Program-made: the position numbers and the translations under genes
Shown: positions 45,385 through 57,627 of the stretch, piece after piece
How positions within the stretch are numbered: position 1 is the first letter of the stretch
Layout: each line of letters opens with the position of its first letter
The notes under the pieces: generated by a model
Seen by the model: the letters and a program-made list of their open reading frames with translations, nothing else
The model's database searches: none
Told to the model about the DNA's origin: nothing
Origin: Siphonodentalium dalli
Lineage: Eukaryota > Mollusca > Scaphopoda > Gadilida > Siphonodentaliidae
Reading direction: 5' to 3'
NCBI GenBank assembly: GCA_032622095.1
Contig: CP136068.1
Span: 58,552,025 to 58,616,024, forward strand
Length of the DNA: 64,000 nt

Positions 45385-46179
45385 AGGGAAACTCTACACC
45401 AAAGACCGACCCCAGATATGGGGTCCTAAATATAGTAACATGATTTTCCAGATTCCGCGGTGGCTGTGATTTGTTATGAAAAATAGTTCCTGTAATGTTG
45501 GTAAATCTTGTTTATTCCACGTACCATTGTGGTGTGAACTCACAATTTAGGCTATATGTTACCAAGTATAACATTTGTGAACGTTTTCGTGTTAATAAAC
45601 TAGCACAATGTTGCATTTTGCAACATATTTCTCTTCCCTTGCATTGGAGACTGAAGTCAGCCCAAACAAAAATCCGTCGGCACCGTTCTTTGATCTCCCC
45701 GGCGTCTTTGGCTGGTCCCCGGCCAGTGAAGAACAACATACCAGGCTACTCGTTTTATACTTCGTTAAAATGTTTTTCTTGAATTTACGTAGCGCGTTCG
45801 GACATGTCATTCTGGTGTTAATAGTATGCATATTGGCGTTTCAATTTTTAAAATCGGACTATAATTACTTCTGTTATGTTTGTCTTTATTTAATATTTCT
45901 GAGTCTCGTTGCTTTCGTAGACCTAAATAAAACGTGTTCTGATATATTAAAGAATAAACGAAAATGGCTCATTCGAACCTAACTAAAATTATGTATTCTA
46001 ATTTGACAGAACGGAGTAACTAATATTATGTATTCGTAATTTGATAGTGAGTATGGAGTTTAGAGTGATAATATATGTATGGCAATTCATATATGCATAG
46101 CGGTTACACAAAACTCCGATACTGGCACATCAATAAACTTAATATACCCGTACAGTCGTAATAATAGTATCATCCTTTT

Positions 46180-49100
46180 CTTAATAAACGCTCTTTATTC
46201 ATATCGTAACAGGAGTAAACTGTAATAAGCGAACTTTATTGTTTCCTGTTGGAAAAACAAACGGGAACCGATTTCAGTCTATGATTATAACTTGAATAAT
46301 GCCTTCGGTTGTACATTAATGTCGGTATATAAAACTATTTGACGCATTTGTCGCCCTATCTAGTTTTGTTAGCACCAGAAATCGGACCGACGTGTAATTA
46401 AATCGAGCATTTATGCATGGTTTTAGACTGACATGCATATGGCTTTTTTATTTTGATTGTACACGAACTGGTTGTTACAATTTATTATTATTGTCTTTCG
46501 ATAAATCGAACAAGAGTTATACTGATCTTATATATTCATTGATCGTTAATATATATTCGTTTGATTGTCTCTTCATATATCGGAGAAAATAGCGAAAATA
46601 ACATATTTTTTGGACAAAACACTAAGCATTGTGTGCATCAAAAATAATTTGTTTAAAAAGCGAAATGTTGTTTATTGGGCAACTATCAATAATTGATATA
46701 TAAGAACAGCGTATTTATCTATTTTCCATGTTCGATATTATTTGTGCATGATGTGTTGTTTTACAGACTTAATTTTGTTTCTATACATATATACGCACAG
46801 CGGGTCCCTTGGGTCCCTTTATGCGGCATATAGGACTTGACCCAACGTCCACACAAATGTCAGTATGGATACCGGTTGCGTGAGGGCATGATGGCAAATG
46901 TTCAAAGTGTTGGTACAATATTTTATTTTGATCAAAAAATATACGGAACAAGTCAGAGTGTGCCAGTATAATACAGGCAATCATGCAATCTACGCAAGCG
47001 TTTCGGTACTTTTATTAATATATAATTGGCATTCTTGGATCTATAGACAAAATAATATATAGGAATTATAATGTATTTAATTAATTATACGCCATGCGCA
47101 TGCCAACGTCGCGTATTAACCAGATGTAACGAAATATGGATATTTTTGGCAAGTTAATCGATGTAATCGACACAAAATATATTGTTCCTTTACAATCAGA
47201 TATTTTCCTAGATTGTTTTTCCTCGCGCTCCACAACCTGGGAATGAATGGGAAGACGACAAGAGTGTTTTGTGTATATCTTGAAGCAGCGGCCCATTGTC
47301 TTGTCTTGTCTTGTTAGAATTTCCCGCGTTGATTTTTCGTGGCACCACTTGGTTAAGTGGAATCCTGGTGCTCTTGGAATCCTAGAATATCCTAGAGAAT
47401 CCTCACAATTTTACTGATATATGATTGATATGGTAGCAATATTTTGTTTTAAATTCTCAGCTTAGCCTCATATTATTATAATTCGAGGACCAGACAGTTT
47501 ATATAATAATAATATTATTATAATATAATATATTATTATAAGTCGAGGACCAGAAGTCCATCGTAGAAAGATTGTGAAAATTCCTCATCGGCATATATTA
47601 TGTACTTCAAATTAGTAATATATTTACGTTCTAGTTTTTATAAAATATGCACACCTGAACACGGACATGGCTTATTCGAGCTTCCAAATTGTGTCTCTGT
47701 AATTTGGAAGGTGGTATAAGGAATGTCGAAATAATCATATACTGGCTTCATATGCCATCAAAATTACTTGTCATGGTCACAGGATTTTTCCAGTTGCTTA
47801 ATTTTTTTCGCCCAGAATTAAAAAAACGCTCTTTATTGCTACCATACCAGGGATAGACTTAACACGGAACGCTGTTGTTTGTTTGGGACACATACATCGT
47901 GTTCAAAGTTGTATTTTTTTATGACTTACTTTCGTATTTCTGAGACTTTTTATGCCCACAGAAAGGTAGTTCAAGTATTTATCGACATATTTCGACACCG
48001 CTAAATATTCAAAAGCGAACATTATTGGGTGTATTTTGGAGCGCAAACCGCCATGAAAATGATATGATTTCTTCTGAACATTAAGTTATATGATGTTAAT
48101 TTTACAAACAATTCGATCAAAATTAAATAAAACGTTAACCGGCACTGAGTAAGTAGCTATTACATAATAACACGGGTCGCCGGCAGTACGCAAGAAGCAT
48201 TATATATACTACCATATATCAGACACAATAAACATTTACAGCGCCGGCAATAACACACTACCGGTGTGAATATGTATGTTGGGGCGGGAAGGCGGGGTGA
48301 TATGATAACAGGAGTAAACTAGTAATAAGTGCCCTTTATTGCTTCATGCTGGAGAAAAAACGGGACCCGATATCAGTCTATGGCTGTAACTTGAATAAGG
48401 CTTTTGATGGTATATATTAATGTCGGTATATCAACTATTTGACGCGTTTGTCGACCTATCTATGATATGTTTGTTAGCACCAGATACAAGTACATGGTGG
48501 ACCCCCTCCCCCCCCCCCCTCGGGGAGATATGCAATAGTCAGACCGGACGCTATAGCCGGTCGTAGCCCCTGCGTTAACGTTACCAAATGGCCAGGAACC
48601 CCATGCATCCGTCCACCCAATTCTGACAATTTTCAACTGCTCACCACCACACACTGATTCCCAATTTGATCTCGTCCAGCAAAACCCGAACGGCTATCTG
48701 GCTCCACATTTTGGAAGTGCTATATTAATTACACATGGCAATCAACTATATAACTCATACATGTCATGGTGAATTCCATGTTAAGTGATTTAGCCTAATC
48801 GGACAACGCCGAGTCGTAAGGATAAGGATATTTGTTTCTCGACTATGCATGGCCTTAGCTCAAATTTAACAATCCGATATGGTGCTCTCATGCCTTGAAT
48901 AACAGGCATTGGAAAATTAAGACAGACAATACCAGTTTGTTGAGATTGCTCGGATAATTTGAGGGCGAGCTCATGTGATAACATTCAATTGGGATTTCCA
49001 TGCATATATCCAATACAGAGCCAAAAATATTAATGCAGGTACAGCGTTGAAAGAAAAAATAGTCACCCCCCCCCCCCCCCCCCCCATTTTTAACCCAGAA

Positions 49101-50950
49101 TGCACAGAACAGTATATGTTTCTCAGGCCAAAGGATGAACAAGTTCCTAACTGTCACAATTTTTGCCTGTACAGGCTTGAATTATCACAGTTTGGTCTAT
49201 AATCCATGATTGGGAGAGAGGGCTAGTTCTCGAAAGTTTCGAATAACTAAGGGATTTAGTTGAATGTATCGGCCGGGATTATCTGGGCAAGAATGTACAA
49301 CATAATGTTTTACTTAAATAGATAAACATTTACAGCGCCGACAATAACAAACTACAAAATGTGTATGTTGGGGCGGGAAGGCTGGGTGATGACACAAAAA
49401 ATGCACAGAGTTGGTATGCAACAACTTATTTTTTCAAAAATTTCAACATGTCAAAAATATACGGAGCATGACTTTTATTAACAATACTTTTATGAATATG
49501 AAATTCGCTTTCTTGAATCTATTGAATACTATAGGAAAGCGTAGGTAATTAATTATATATAAGTATAACGACGCATCGAAATATTTAAAATTGACACAAG
49601 ATTATCGATGTATAATCGACAAAAAGGTACTGTTCCCGGAAAATAATTGCCGGACTAATTAACATACTGTATAATTCCCCACCATCTTGCCACCAATCGA
49701 CTAGAATAATGTTTTCAAAATATGTAAATGACATACATATAGTTCAGTCGTAGGGCATATTACAATGACGCAAGTCACTAATTCGACTGTATACAGGTGC
49801 CGATGTCATTGACAGTACACTACCGATACACAGACGAGAGTAATCAACAGTCTAGTGTATTAGGTATTGTTATACCAGTACACCAGACTGTCGTTGAGTA
49901 ATCTGGCGTGTGTATCGGTAGTGTACCGTCGACAGTGTACTTGGAATATTCTAGTTAATAGATAACTGACAATCAACGAAGGCCATATAATTACGCGGAT
50001 GTGTTGCTTTCGACATATTTGTCGTTATCTGTATATTAGCGCTGCATAGATCTCAATAATGGCATCCATTTTGTTTTTATTTTCGTAAATGACATAAATA
50101 GCATTACTGAAAAACACATTTAATTGAGTTCAACGATTGTGTATCTCACCCACCATTAATTTATATGAACATATACCCAACGCATCTCTGGGGAAACATG
50201 TTCCATCAGAAATCTTGTCACTAAATATACCCAATGCCGGCCCCCTCTCCGTTAACATACAACACATAAAAGCAGCGGTCCTTTTTTTTTAATTCTCAGC
50301 TTAGCTTCGTATTATTAAGTAGATGGTTGAGAAAAAGCCTAATCGGTATATTACGAACTTGAAAGTAGTACATGTAGTATAGTTATGTTTTTCTAGTCCT
50401 AGTAAAATATGTATATATTTAAACGGAAATGGCTCGTTCAAGCTTCCGTTTTTTCTAAGTAAATTGGAAGGATTTATAAGATATAGGTTCACAAATACGC
50501 GAAATATTGATATATACTTGAACAATACTTGTCTTGCATGGTCACAGCCATTGTCCAACTGTTTCAATTTTCGCACCTAATTTAAATAAATTGAACGCTC
50601 TTTATTGAAACCATATCAGGAATAGATTAACACGGAATCCCGTGGATTGCCGTGCACATGGGTGTTGTTTGCTTGGAACACAAACAGCGTGTTTATGGTT
50701 GTATATTTTATTACTTTAATTCGTCTTCATGTGACATAATGCCCTTAGAAATGTAGTTCAACTATTTATCGACATATATCAATACCGGGAAAATTTCAAA
50801 AGCGAATATTATTGGGTGTATCGTGATACTCGTGTTTAATGATTTTTTCCCCCCGAAAATCGAGCCGGAAGATCGATAAATTTCAAGTTATGGCATCAGT
50901 AACCTCAAGTTATAATTTCAATACTAACCACGTGGTAATACTCATATCAT
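46180..50950. repeat. Old tandem duplication, about 2.1-2.8 kb apart
   Basis: Ordered matches: CTCTTTATT--AACAGGAGTAAACT (46195 / 48305); TAATGTCGGTATAT and GTTAGCACCAGA (46320 / 48420); TCGATGTA-ATCGACA (47158 / 49607); AATTCTCAGCTTAGC (47452 / 50290); ACGGACATGGCTTATTCGAGCTTCC-type (47660 / 50430); AACGCTCTTTATTG (47827 / 50593). The offset grows along the pair through indels. Confidence 0.7.
49815..49925. repeat. Imperfect inverted repeat, about 50-bp arms
   Basis: ACACTACCGATACACA...GAGTAATC-AACAGTCT-GTGTA and the inverse on the right (TACACCAGACTGTCGTT, GAGTAATC, TGTGTATCGGTAGTGT). The centre is near GGTATTGTTATACC. Confidence 0.75.
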
Positions 50951-51396
50951 GTGATATATTTTGGAAATATCAATCTAAACGAAAATGAACCATCGCGGTT
51001 ATACAGTATAGTATAACTAGCATTTATATTTTTATTTATACAGGCACATGGGTAATTCCGTATTTATCAACGGATTCGAGCCATTGAAGTCTGAAACCAC
51101 AACCGCGGATTCCAATTACACACTTGGTATATTTCGTTTTTGTCAAAAGCTGAAGTTTAATGAAATAAAAAATGCGATAACAGTATCAGCTTATGTTTCG
51201 ATGTGTCACATGATTACGTAACTGACCAACATGCCACACGGCAGACCGCGGCGATACAACCTTTGATATACGTCCGCCGAAAGACTGGGCTGATATCATT
51301 ATTTAACTGAAGCCTGGTAAAGCTATTTTTAACATGGCGTAAGGTAATTAGCCTGTCACACGGACTTCTTTTTTAATGGAGCGAGAACGTAATGAT

Positions 51397-52418
51397 GTTT
51401 GTTGGTCTCATAAACATACTATTAGATGTTGGTTCATCAAGATAATGTGTAAAGTCATGATCCACTTTTTTGTCAATATGTTCTGCTTCTCGCAATCCAA
51501 TAGTTGAGAAGAAATTGTTAAATTCTTCTGCTATTTGATATCTGTTCTGTATTTGTTTACCATCAATGTTAAAACTTTGGGGGTACTGCATCTTTTTATT
51601 TGAATGCTGGATAACTTCCCTCAAAATATCCCATGTTTTCTTCATATCACTTTTATACATATGCAGCCTACTATTATAATAATCTTTTTTTATATATCTT
51701 TTGACGCGATTAAAGTATCGACAGTAGTTTTTATAGTTTTCTATATTGATGCCTGTTGGAGACCTCAATTGTTTTCTATATAATTTTCCTTTTTCTATTG
51801 ACGACTGCAATAGGCCTTTGGTCATCCATGGCTGTTGTTTTTGGAATTTTTTGTTAGTTTTTTTTAGCGGAAAGGCAATGTCATAAGCATTTGTGTAAAC
51901 ATCCATGAATGATTGGTATGATTCATCTACGGATGATGATTGCAAAGTTATTTCAAAGTCTGTAGATGATAGCAATCGCTTAAAACAAGATATATTATCT
52001 TCATCAAAGATCCTATTCCAAATGGATTCACAGCCACCTTTTGGCATTTTGGAGGAATCAATTTGGCGATAAAATGTTGCAAAGTGGTCACTCACATCTG
52101 TTATTATTATTCCAGAATGAAATTCATTAACTGGGTCATTTGAGAGTATCTGGTCAATAAGGGTTGCTGAATGCGATGTTACACGTGTGGGTTTGAAAAT
52201 AGTAGGCATAAAACCATCTGTGATTACTGCATCAATAAATTCATTTGTTTTAACATGTTGTCCAAATTTCAGGAGGTCTATATTATAATCCCCCATTAAA
52301 AAACTTGTTTTGTGTTCAGATTTTATTCTACTCATAATTTCTTTCATTGATTTAATAAATATGTCTATATCTGCTTTTGGTTGAGAATTAGGTCTATAAA
52401 TAATACCAGTTACCAGTT
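51397..52418 (-). pseudogene. 5' half of the non-LTR element: endonuclease and linker
   Basis: The minus-strand frame starts abruptly at about 52418 with TGIIYRPNSQPKADIDIF, the last third of an AP-type endonuclease domain, followed by GDYNIDLL, LIDQILSNDP and TDVSDHFATF with the catalytic SDH motif. A linker follows to SMFMRPTN, after which foreign codons bring a stop. The N-terminal part of the endonuclease is missing (5' truncation). The end joins in sense with the start of the fragment at 45384 (PTN / NVEEL). Confidence 0.8.
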
Positions 52419-52419
52419 A

Positions 52420-53076
52420 CGAAATTAAGTAGTTAAACATCATAGCAACTCCATTTATCTGCTATCCATTGGAACGTGAGATGTAACATATTTTGTTGTT
52501 GTGTTAGCTGCATATTAAATAGTCATGGGATCATTGAGATCGGAGAAAAGGGTTATTTTTTTCCCACTCAAAAAACAATAGATACCTTAACAACTATACA
52601 ATTGAGGGGTGTATAGACCTGGATATAGAATATGATTGATAAATGATTGGATGCAAAATATTATGCAGAAGTATCAGGTTGAAAATATTAGAGTAATTAC
52701 ATTGGATAGCATATTACTGTATGTCTATGGAATTGGTGGGTTAATTTTCTTATAAAACTGATCATTGGAAAGATACAATGTCTGTAAATAGCGGAAATAT
52801 AATTAAAGGCAGGGTTAATATTTTCAAAACCATTCAATCGATACCAAAATATATACAGGTGAAGAATGTGTCATGATTAACCTGGATAAGAGTGATCTGG
52901 TGAAAAATATTTAGTTATCACATTGTGTCAACAGGATTGGTGGAGGATGTTAATATTTTTAGGCAAATAAACCAAATGACTCTCACTCAGGGGTGTGTTA
53001 TCATAAACTATGACATGAAATATAAACATAATCAACAAGAAAACCATAGTCAGAAATGGTAACGTGCTCAAGATCA
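52420..53076. other. No gene recognised
   Basis: AT-rich spacer between the truncated non-LTR element and the Helitrons. Confidence 0.5.
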
Positions 53077-53143
53077 TCTATTATATATTTTGGGAAATAT
53101 GTGTGTGTGAGGGTGTGTGTGTGTGTGTGTGTGAGAGAGATAG

Positions 53144-53182
<39 letters not shown>

Positions 53183-53798
53183 GTGTGTGTGTGTGTGTGT
53201 GTCTGTTCGCGATGGACTCGAAAACGGCCGAGCCGATTTCGACGAAACTTGGTATGTGGGATACTTTCGACCGGGGAGTGGCATGGGCCTATTAATTTGC
53301 CCGTGCGACATGACCTTGACCTTGAAATCGGGTCATTTCAAGGTCGAACACCCGAGTATCACGGGATTTCGATGAACATTAGTGTATAGGGATACTTTCG
53401 TATGGGGAGTGTCGTAACCCTATTCCTTTGCCCGTGCGACGTGACCTTGATCTTGAAATCGGGTCAATTCAAGGTCAAATCGCGAATTTTGATGGAATTT
53501 CGACGAAATTTTATACATGGGGTTACTTTTGTCCACTGAGTGTTTTGGACGGGTCAAATCGTGACCCCGACCTGACCTTGACCTTCAAAATGATCAATTC
53601 GAGGTCAAATCGGGTAAAACCGGATGGATTTCGACGGGTACTTTTGTCGGGTACTTTTGTCCGGGCAGTGTTTTGGACGGGTCAAATCGTTACCCCACCT
53701 GACCTTGACCTTCAAAATCGACAAGTCAAGGTCAAATCGCGCAATTCCCCGAAAAGCAGACGGGAAACAGCCCGGACGAAGTCGGGTCCACCTGCTAG
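53077..53798 (+). mobile_element. Non-autonomous Helitron, copy 1 of a tandem pair
   Basis: Starts TCTATTATATATTTTGGG after an A at 53076 and ends with the hairpin CCCGGACGAAGTCGGG, about 8 bp later CTAG at 53795-53798. TC...CTAG with a 3' hairpin and no TSD is the Helitron signature. The interior has a GT microsatellite (53100-53205), then GTTCGCGATGGACTCGAAAA and units with AGGTCA half-sites. Confidence 0.85.
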
Positions 53799-54469
53799 TC
53801 TATTATATATTTTGGGAAATATGTGAGGGTGTGTGTGTGTGTGTGTGTGATGGTGTGTGTGTGTGTGTGTGTGTGGGAGGGTGTGTCTGTCTGTCTGTGT
53901 GTTCGCGATGGACTCGAAAACGGCCAAGCCGATTTCGATGAAACTTGGTATGTGGGGCTACTTTCGGCCGTGGAGTGGCTTGGGCCTGTTAATTTGCCCG
54001 TTCGACGTGACCTTGACATCGGGTCATTTCAAGGTCGAACGCCCGAGTATCACGGGATTTCGATGAAAATTAGTGTCTGTGGATACTTTCGTATGGGGAG
54101 TGTCGTAAGCATATTCGTTTGCCCGTGCGACGTGACCTTGACCTTGAAATCGGGTCAATTCAAGGTCAAATCGCGAATTTTTATGGGATTTCGACGAAAT
54201 TTGATACGTAGGGTTAATTTTGTCCACTGAGTGTTTTGGACTGGTCGAGTCGTGACCTGACCTGACCTTCAAAATGATCAATTCGATGTCAAATCGGGTA
54301 AAACCGGATGGATTTCGACGGGTACTTTTGTCGGGGCAGTGTTTTGGACGTGCCAAATCGTGACCCCACCTGACCTTGACCTTCAAAATGGACAATTCAA
54401 TGTCAAATCGCGCAATTCGTCGAAAAGCAGAGGGGAAACAGCCCGGACGAAGTCGGGTCCACCAGCTAG
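53799..54469 (+). mobile_element. Non-autonomous Helitron, copy 2 of a tandem pair
   Basis: Begins TCTATTATATATTTTGGG at the first base after the CTAG of copy 1, and ends with the same hairpin and CTAG (54466-54469) followed by T. The pair as a whole has the A...T flanks of one Helitron insertion. It is 51 bp shorter than copy 1 and differs in GT length and several points. Confidence 0.85.
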
Positions 54470-54597
54470 TATATTAATTATATACCCATGATTGTAATTA
54501 TAGAATCTTTTTTATTTCTGTTATTTGTAATTGGCATCACAAACCAAAAATCAACATTATTGACATAAAGTAAACGCCAATAAACGAAATTGAAATT

Positions 54598-54668
54598 GTC
54601 AACTACACCTTTTACCGGGCTCGGCCTCGGGGTCGCACTACAGCTCGGCCTCGGGGACGCACTACAAC
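54598..54668. repeat. Short GC-rich tandem
   Basis: Two copies of GCTCGGCCTCGGGG-CGCACTACA in an AT-rich context. Confidence 0.6.
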
Positions 54669-54669
54669 T

Positions 54670-56500
54670 TTTAATGTGTCCCAATAATTAACATTCTATA
54701 AGTAGAACCCCTAGCGCGCTATGGCAGCGCCCAGGCGAAACAAGAATTTGTACATTAGTATACACGCAGTGCGCGTAATGACAAATATTTGAGTTATCAA
54801 ATCAGATAGTAAGTAATCTTACCCATACTAATGATCACCACAAAATAGTCTATAAAAAGCTAACATAACTTAAGATTTTATTTTTAGGAACTGTAATAAA
54901 CACATTGATTTGACAGATAACAACGGTTTCTGAGATATTGAAAAGTATCTATATATATATATACACACAATTTTGCTGTGGTTAAGTGATGAATTACTTT
55001 GGACATTACTGTATGTAGATGGAGTTAAACCTCACATCAGTGTGTTGGGGATTTGGACCTTGACTTGGGACCTTTGGTTTTTAACGCAACAAATGCGAGT
55101 ACACCTTATACACAAATTTCTGATGTTGCCAGAGTTTTTCTTGGATAATATGAGTTTGCAGCCTGCTTACATTTCAATATGTTGTCAGTTTTGTATTGTC
55201 TGCAGCAGAACTCGGCGCGTTGAAGCAAAAGTTATAAGAGATAAAATGTGTACGTAACGAGACTATAATACAAATGAAAAAATAAATTGAGGGAGGGGTG
55301 GGCGATACAGGGAACTAAGGGTTGAACCGATATAAATTTGTAGAGCAATAACGACCAATGTTGACATATTATGCATATCAACTCTACTGTTGCAACAAGG
55401 CTATAAAATAGGGGGGTGTCAGAATCTTAGTCATCTCTATATAGTGCCAGAATAGTCATTTATGGAGTTCTATAAGATGTTGGGTTGGTTATATGGACTC
55501 GGAGAAAAAAGAGGTTTGTACCGATGAAGTTGATGAACTGACATAAATTAGTGGATCGATGTTGCCATGTAATGCATCGTGACTGTACTAAAGCAGCAAT
55601 TATATAAAATTGGGGGGGGGGGGGGGGGTCTGAAATTATCTCTATAGTTGGCACCAGGATTATATAGAAAGGAATAGCAATTGATATACATATACGGTAT
55701 ACTATAGTAATACCATAGACATATAAGTACAAGTATCACGAGATAAAATATTACGTAACATGACTATATACCGATGAAAGAAATAAATAAATTGGACCGG
55801 GATTAGAGGTTGGGTTGGTTATATGTGGATAATTGGATATGGAATTCATACCGATGAAACGATACAAATTAGTGGAGCGATAAAGACACTTAGTCAGGCT
55901 ACGCGGGGGAAATAGGGGTTGATACGATAGACCGAAATAAATTTGTCGAGTGATAATGACCAATGTTGACGTATAAAGTAACGCGACTGTACTGTCACAC
56001 AATTATCAGGTAGAACCGGTCAAATATGACAGGGTACAGCACGTAATTATTTCCTAGATCGAAGAAATGATTTTTTTTTTTCGATGATAAAATTTAACAC
56101 GGGATTTGCCATTAAAATCGATTTATGTCTATAAAACTGTCATTTTTCAAAATTTTGAGCTGAAACTTGGTGTGTATAATACTACTATATTCTTAAAATG
56201 ACAGAGTTCAGCGCGTAATTATGTTTTAGATGGAAGAAATTGAATTTGTTTTCGATAAAAATTTTACAGCGTGTACGGCCTACGGGTCATTGAGTATGCT
56301 CAATTTTTGTAAACAAACTTTTGTCAATAGCCGTTTTGGTCAAACTAAACCTTCTTCGACCGGGACAGCAGATCCGAAAAGTAGCTAAGATGTATTTAGA
56401 TAGAATTATCAAAAGAATATGACCGATCAGGGTACATTTTAAGAGAATAGAGTGGAGAAATCTTGGTGATAATTCCAGAAAATAAAGATGGAGGTGAATC
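54670..56500. repeat. Degenerate repeats, no gene
   Basis: Diverged units containing ACCGATRTAAATT-GT-GAGCRATAA, CCAATGTTGAC-TAT, CGACTGTACT and GTTGGGTTGGTTATATG recur around 55320, 55530, 55800 and 55930. G runs lie near 55611-55628. Short minus-strand frames are not recognised. Confidence 0.5.
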
Positions 56501-56524
56501 ACAATTAAACTTCCCACAATGCAC

Positions 56525-57598
56525 TTCACTAAACCAGGCGTTCTCAATGGGTTACACATTATTTTCAGTCTATCAGATTATTTATATTTTCAACAACAAG
56601 TGACTTTAAGTTTACAATTTCAGCCTGTCCTGACTCTATCGATACGATTTAACACATTTTCAAAAACGTATTATACACCGGTGGCGTTAACTTTACAATT
56701 TAAGCATCTACGTGATTCTATCGGTACGATTGAGTAAGGCCTGTTTTATACGACGTGTGACACACGTGTATAACTGGCTATTTTCCTGGTGAAATAAGAG
56801 AGTCGGCAATTGATCGTGTATTACACGTCGTATAAAACCACGATACTCGTCGAAATTCGTCCTTACACGTGTCGACGTATTACACGACTGGCCTGGACGC
56901 GTAACTCATCACTTGTTCGTCAATTACGCGTCGCTGATTTATACGACGGATATGACACGATTAACGGAACACAATATGGCATAATATTTCACCCCATTTT
57001 GAGCCCCAGGGCGATCGCACGTGCGCAGAAGAGTTATGACAACTTGTTTTGGTCGGGCTGTACTGAAATCGAGATGTAAGAATCAGCGGCGGCGGTCATC
57101 AATTATAATTTCGCGTGGTCGCCGTGTGGCATTACAGAACTATATTCTTGTCTCGGCGGAGAGTTATCAGTGAGACCGATAAATCTGGGATATTTCACAT
57201 TTTCTTATAGCCGGTTGGATGTGTAACATTAATTACATGACGCCAGTCTAGATTACACGTGTAAAGTTAACACGTCATATAAATCAAACGTTAAAAACTC
57301 GTGTTGACGACGAGTTAACGCTACACGTGTATTACACGTCGTATAAAACAGGCCTAAGGTACAAACAAGAATACACCAGGGGCTCCCAATGGGTTATATA
57401 TTATTTTCAGTCTATCAAATTATTTATATTTTCAACAACATATTATTACACCGGTGACTTTAAGTTTACAATTTCAGCCTGTCCTGACTCTATCGATACG
57501 ATTTATCATATTTTCATAAACGTATTATACACCGCTGGCGTTAACTTTACAATTTCGGCATCTACGTGATTCTATCGGTACGATTGAGTAAGGTACAA
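56525..57598. repeat. Tandem duplication of about 220 bp, one copy with MITE
   Basis: 56525-56737 and 57368-57590 match (GGGTTACACATTATTTTCAG-type start, CAGCCTGTCCTGACTCTATC, GGCGTTAACTTTACAATTT, CTACGTGATTCTATCGGTAC, GATTGAGTAAGG). The second ends GAGTAAGGTACAAAC without an insert. Confidence 0.85.
56738..57354. mobile_element. PIF/Harbinger-like MITE, 617 bp
   Basis: TIR GGCCTGTTTTATACGACGTG at both ends with a 3-bp TSD TAA (56735-56737, 57355-57357). The intact empty site is in the adjacent duplicate at about 57586-57592. The interior is filled with TACACGTCGTATAAA variants. An 89-aa frame inside has no match I recognise. Confidence 0.88.
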
Positions 57599-57627
57599 AC
57601 AATCTCCAAGAATACATTCGCCCTGTC

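Larger units (their letters stand above)
45385..51396. other. 6-kb sequence splitting the non-LTR element
   Basis: Lies exactly between the two coding halves. It contains an old tandem duplication (46.18-48.06 and 48.30-50.95 kb), C runs (48508, 49066), an inverted repeat at 49815-49925 and no recognisable gene. A 124-aa frame at 45608-45982 has two hydrophobic stretches but no family. I find no inverted ends or clear TSD, so its nature is open. Confidence 0.6.

Noticed and set aside
45608-45982. 124-aa frame with two hydrophobic segments, a possible small membrane protein.
   Set aside because: No family match, no supporting context; three overlapping frames on both strands are equally long for such a region.
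45385-51396. The 6-kb insert as a reversed Helitron (TTAG at left, GA then T at right).
   Set aside because: Removing it at those bases leaves the retrotransposon out of frame and no 3' hairpin is seen; likely coincidence.
53056-54230. Frames rich in Cys-Val or Thr-His in the Helitron pair.
   Set aside because: They are translations of the GT/CA microsatellites and of the AGGTCA units.
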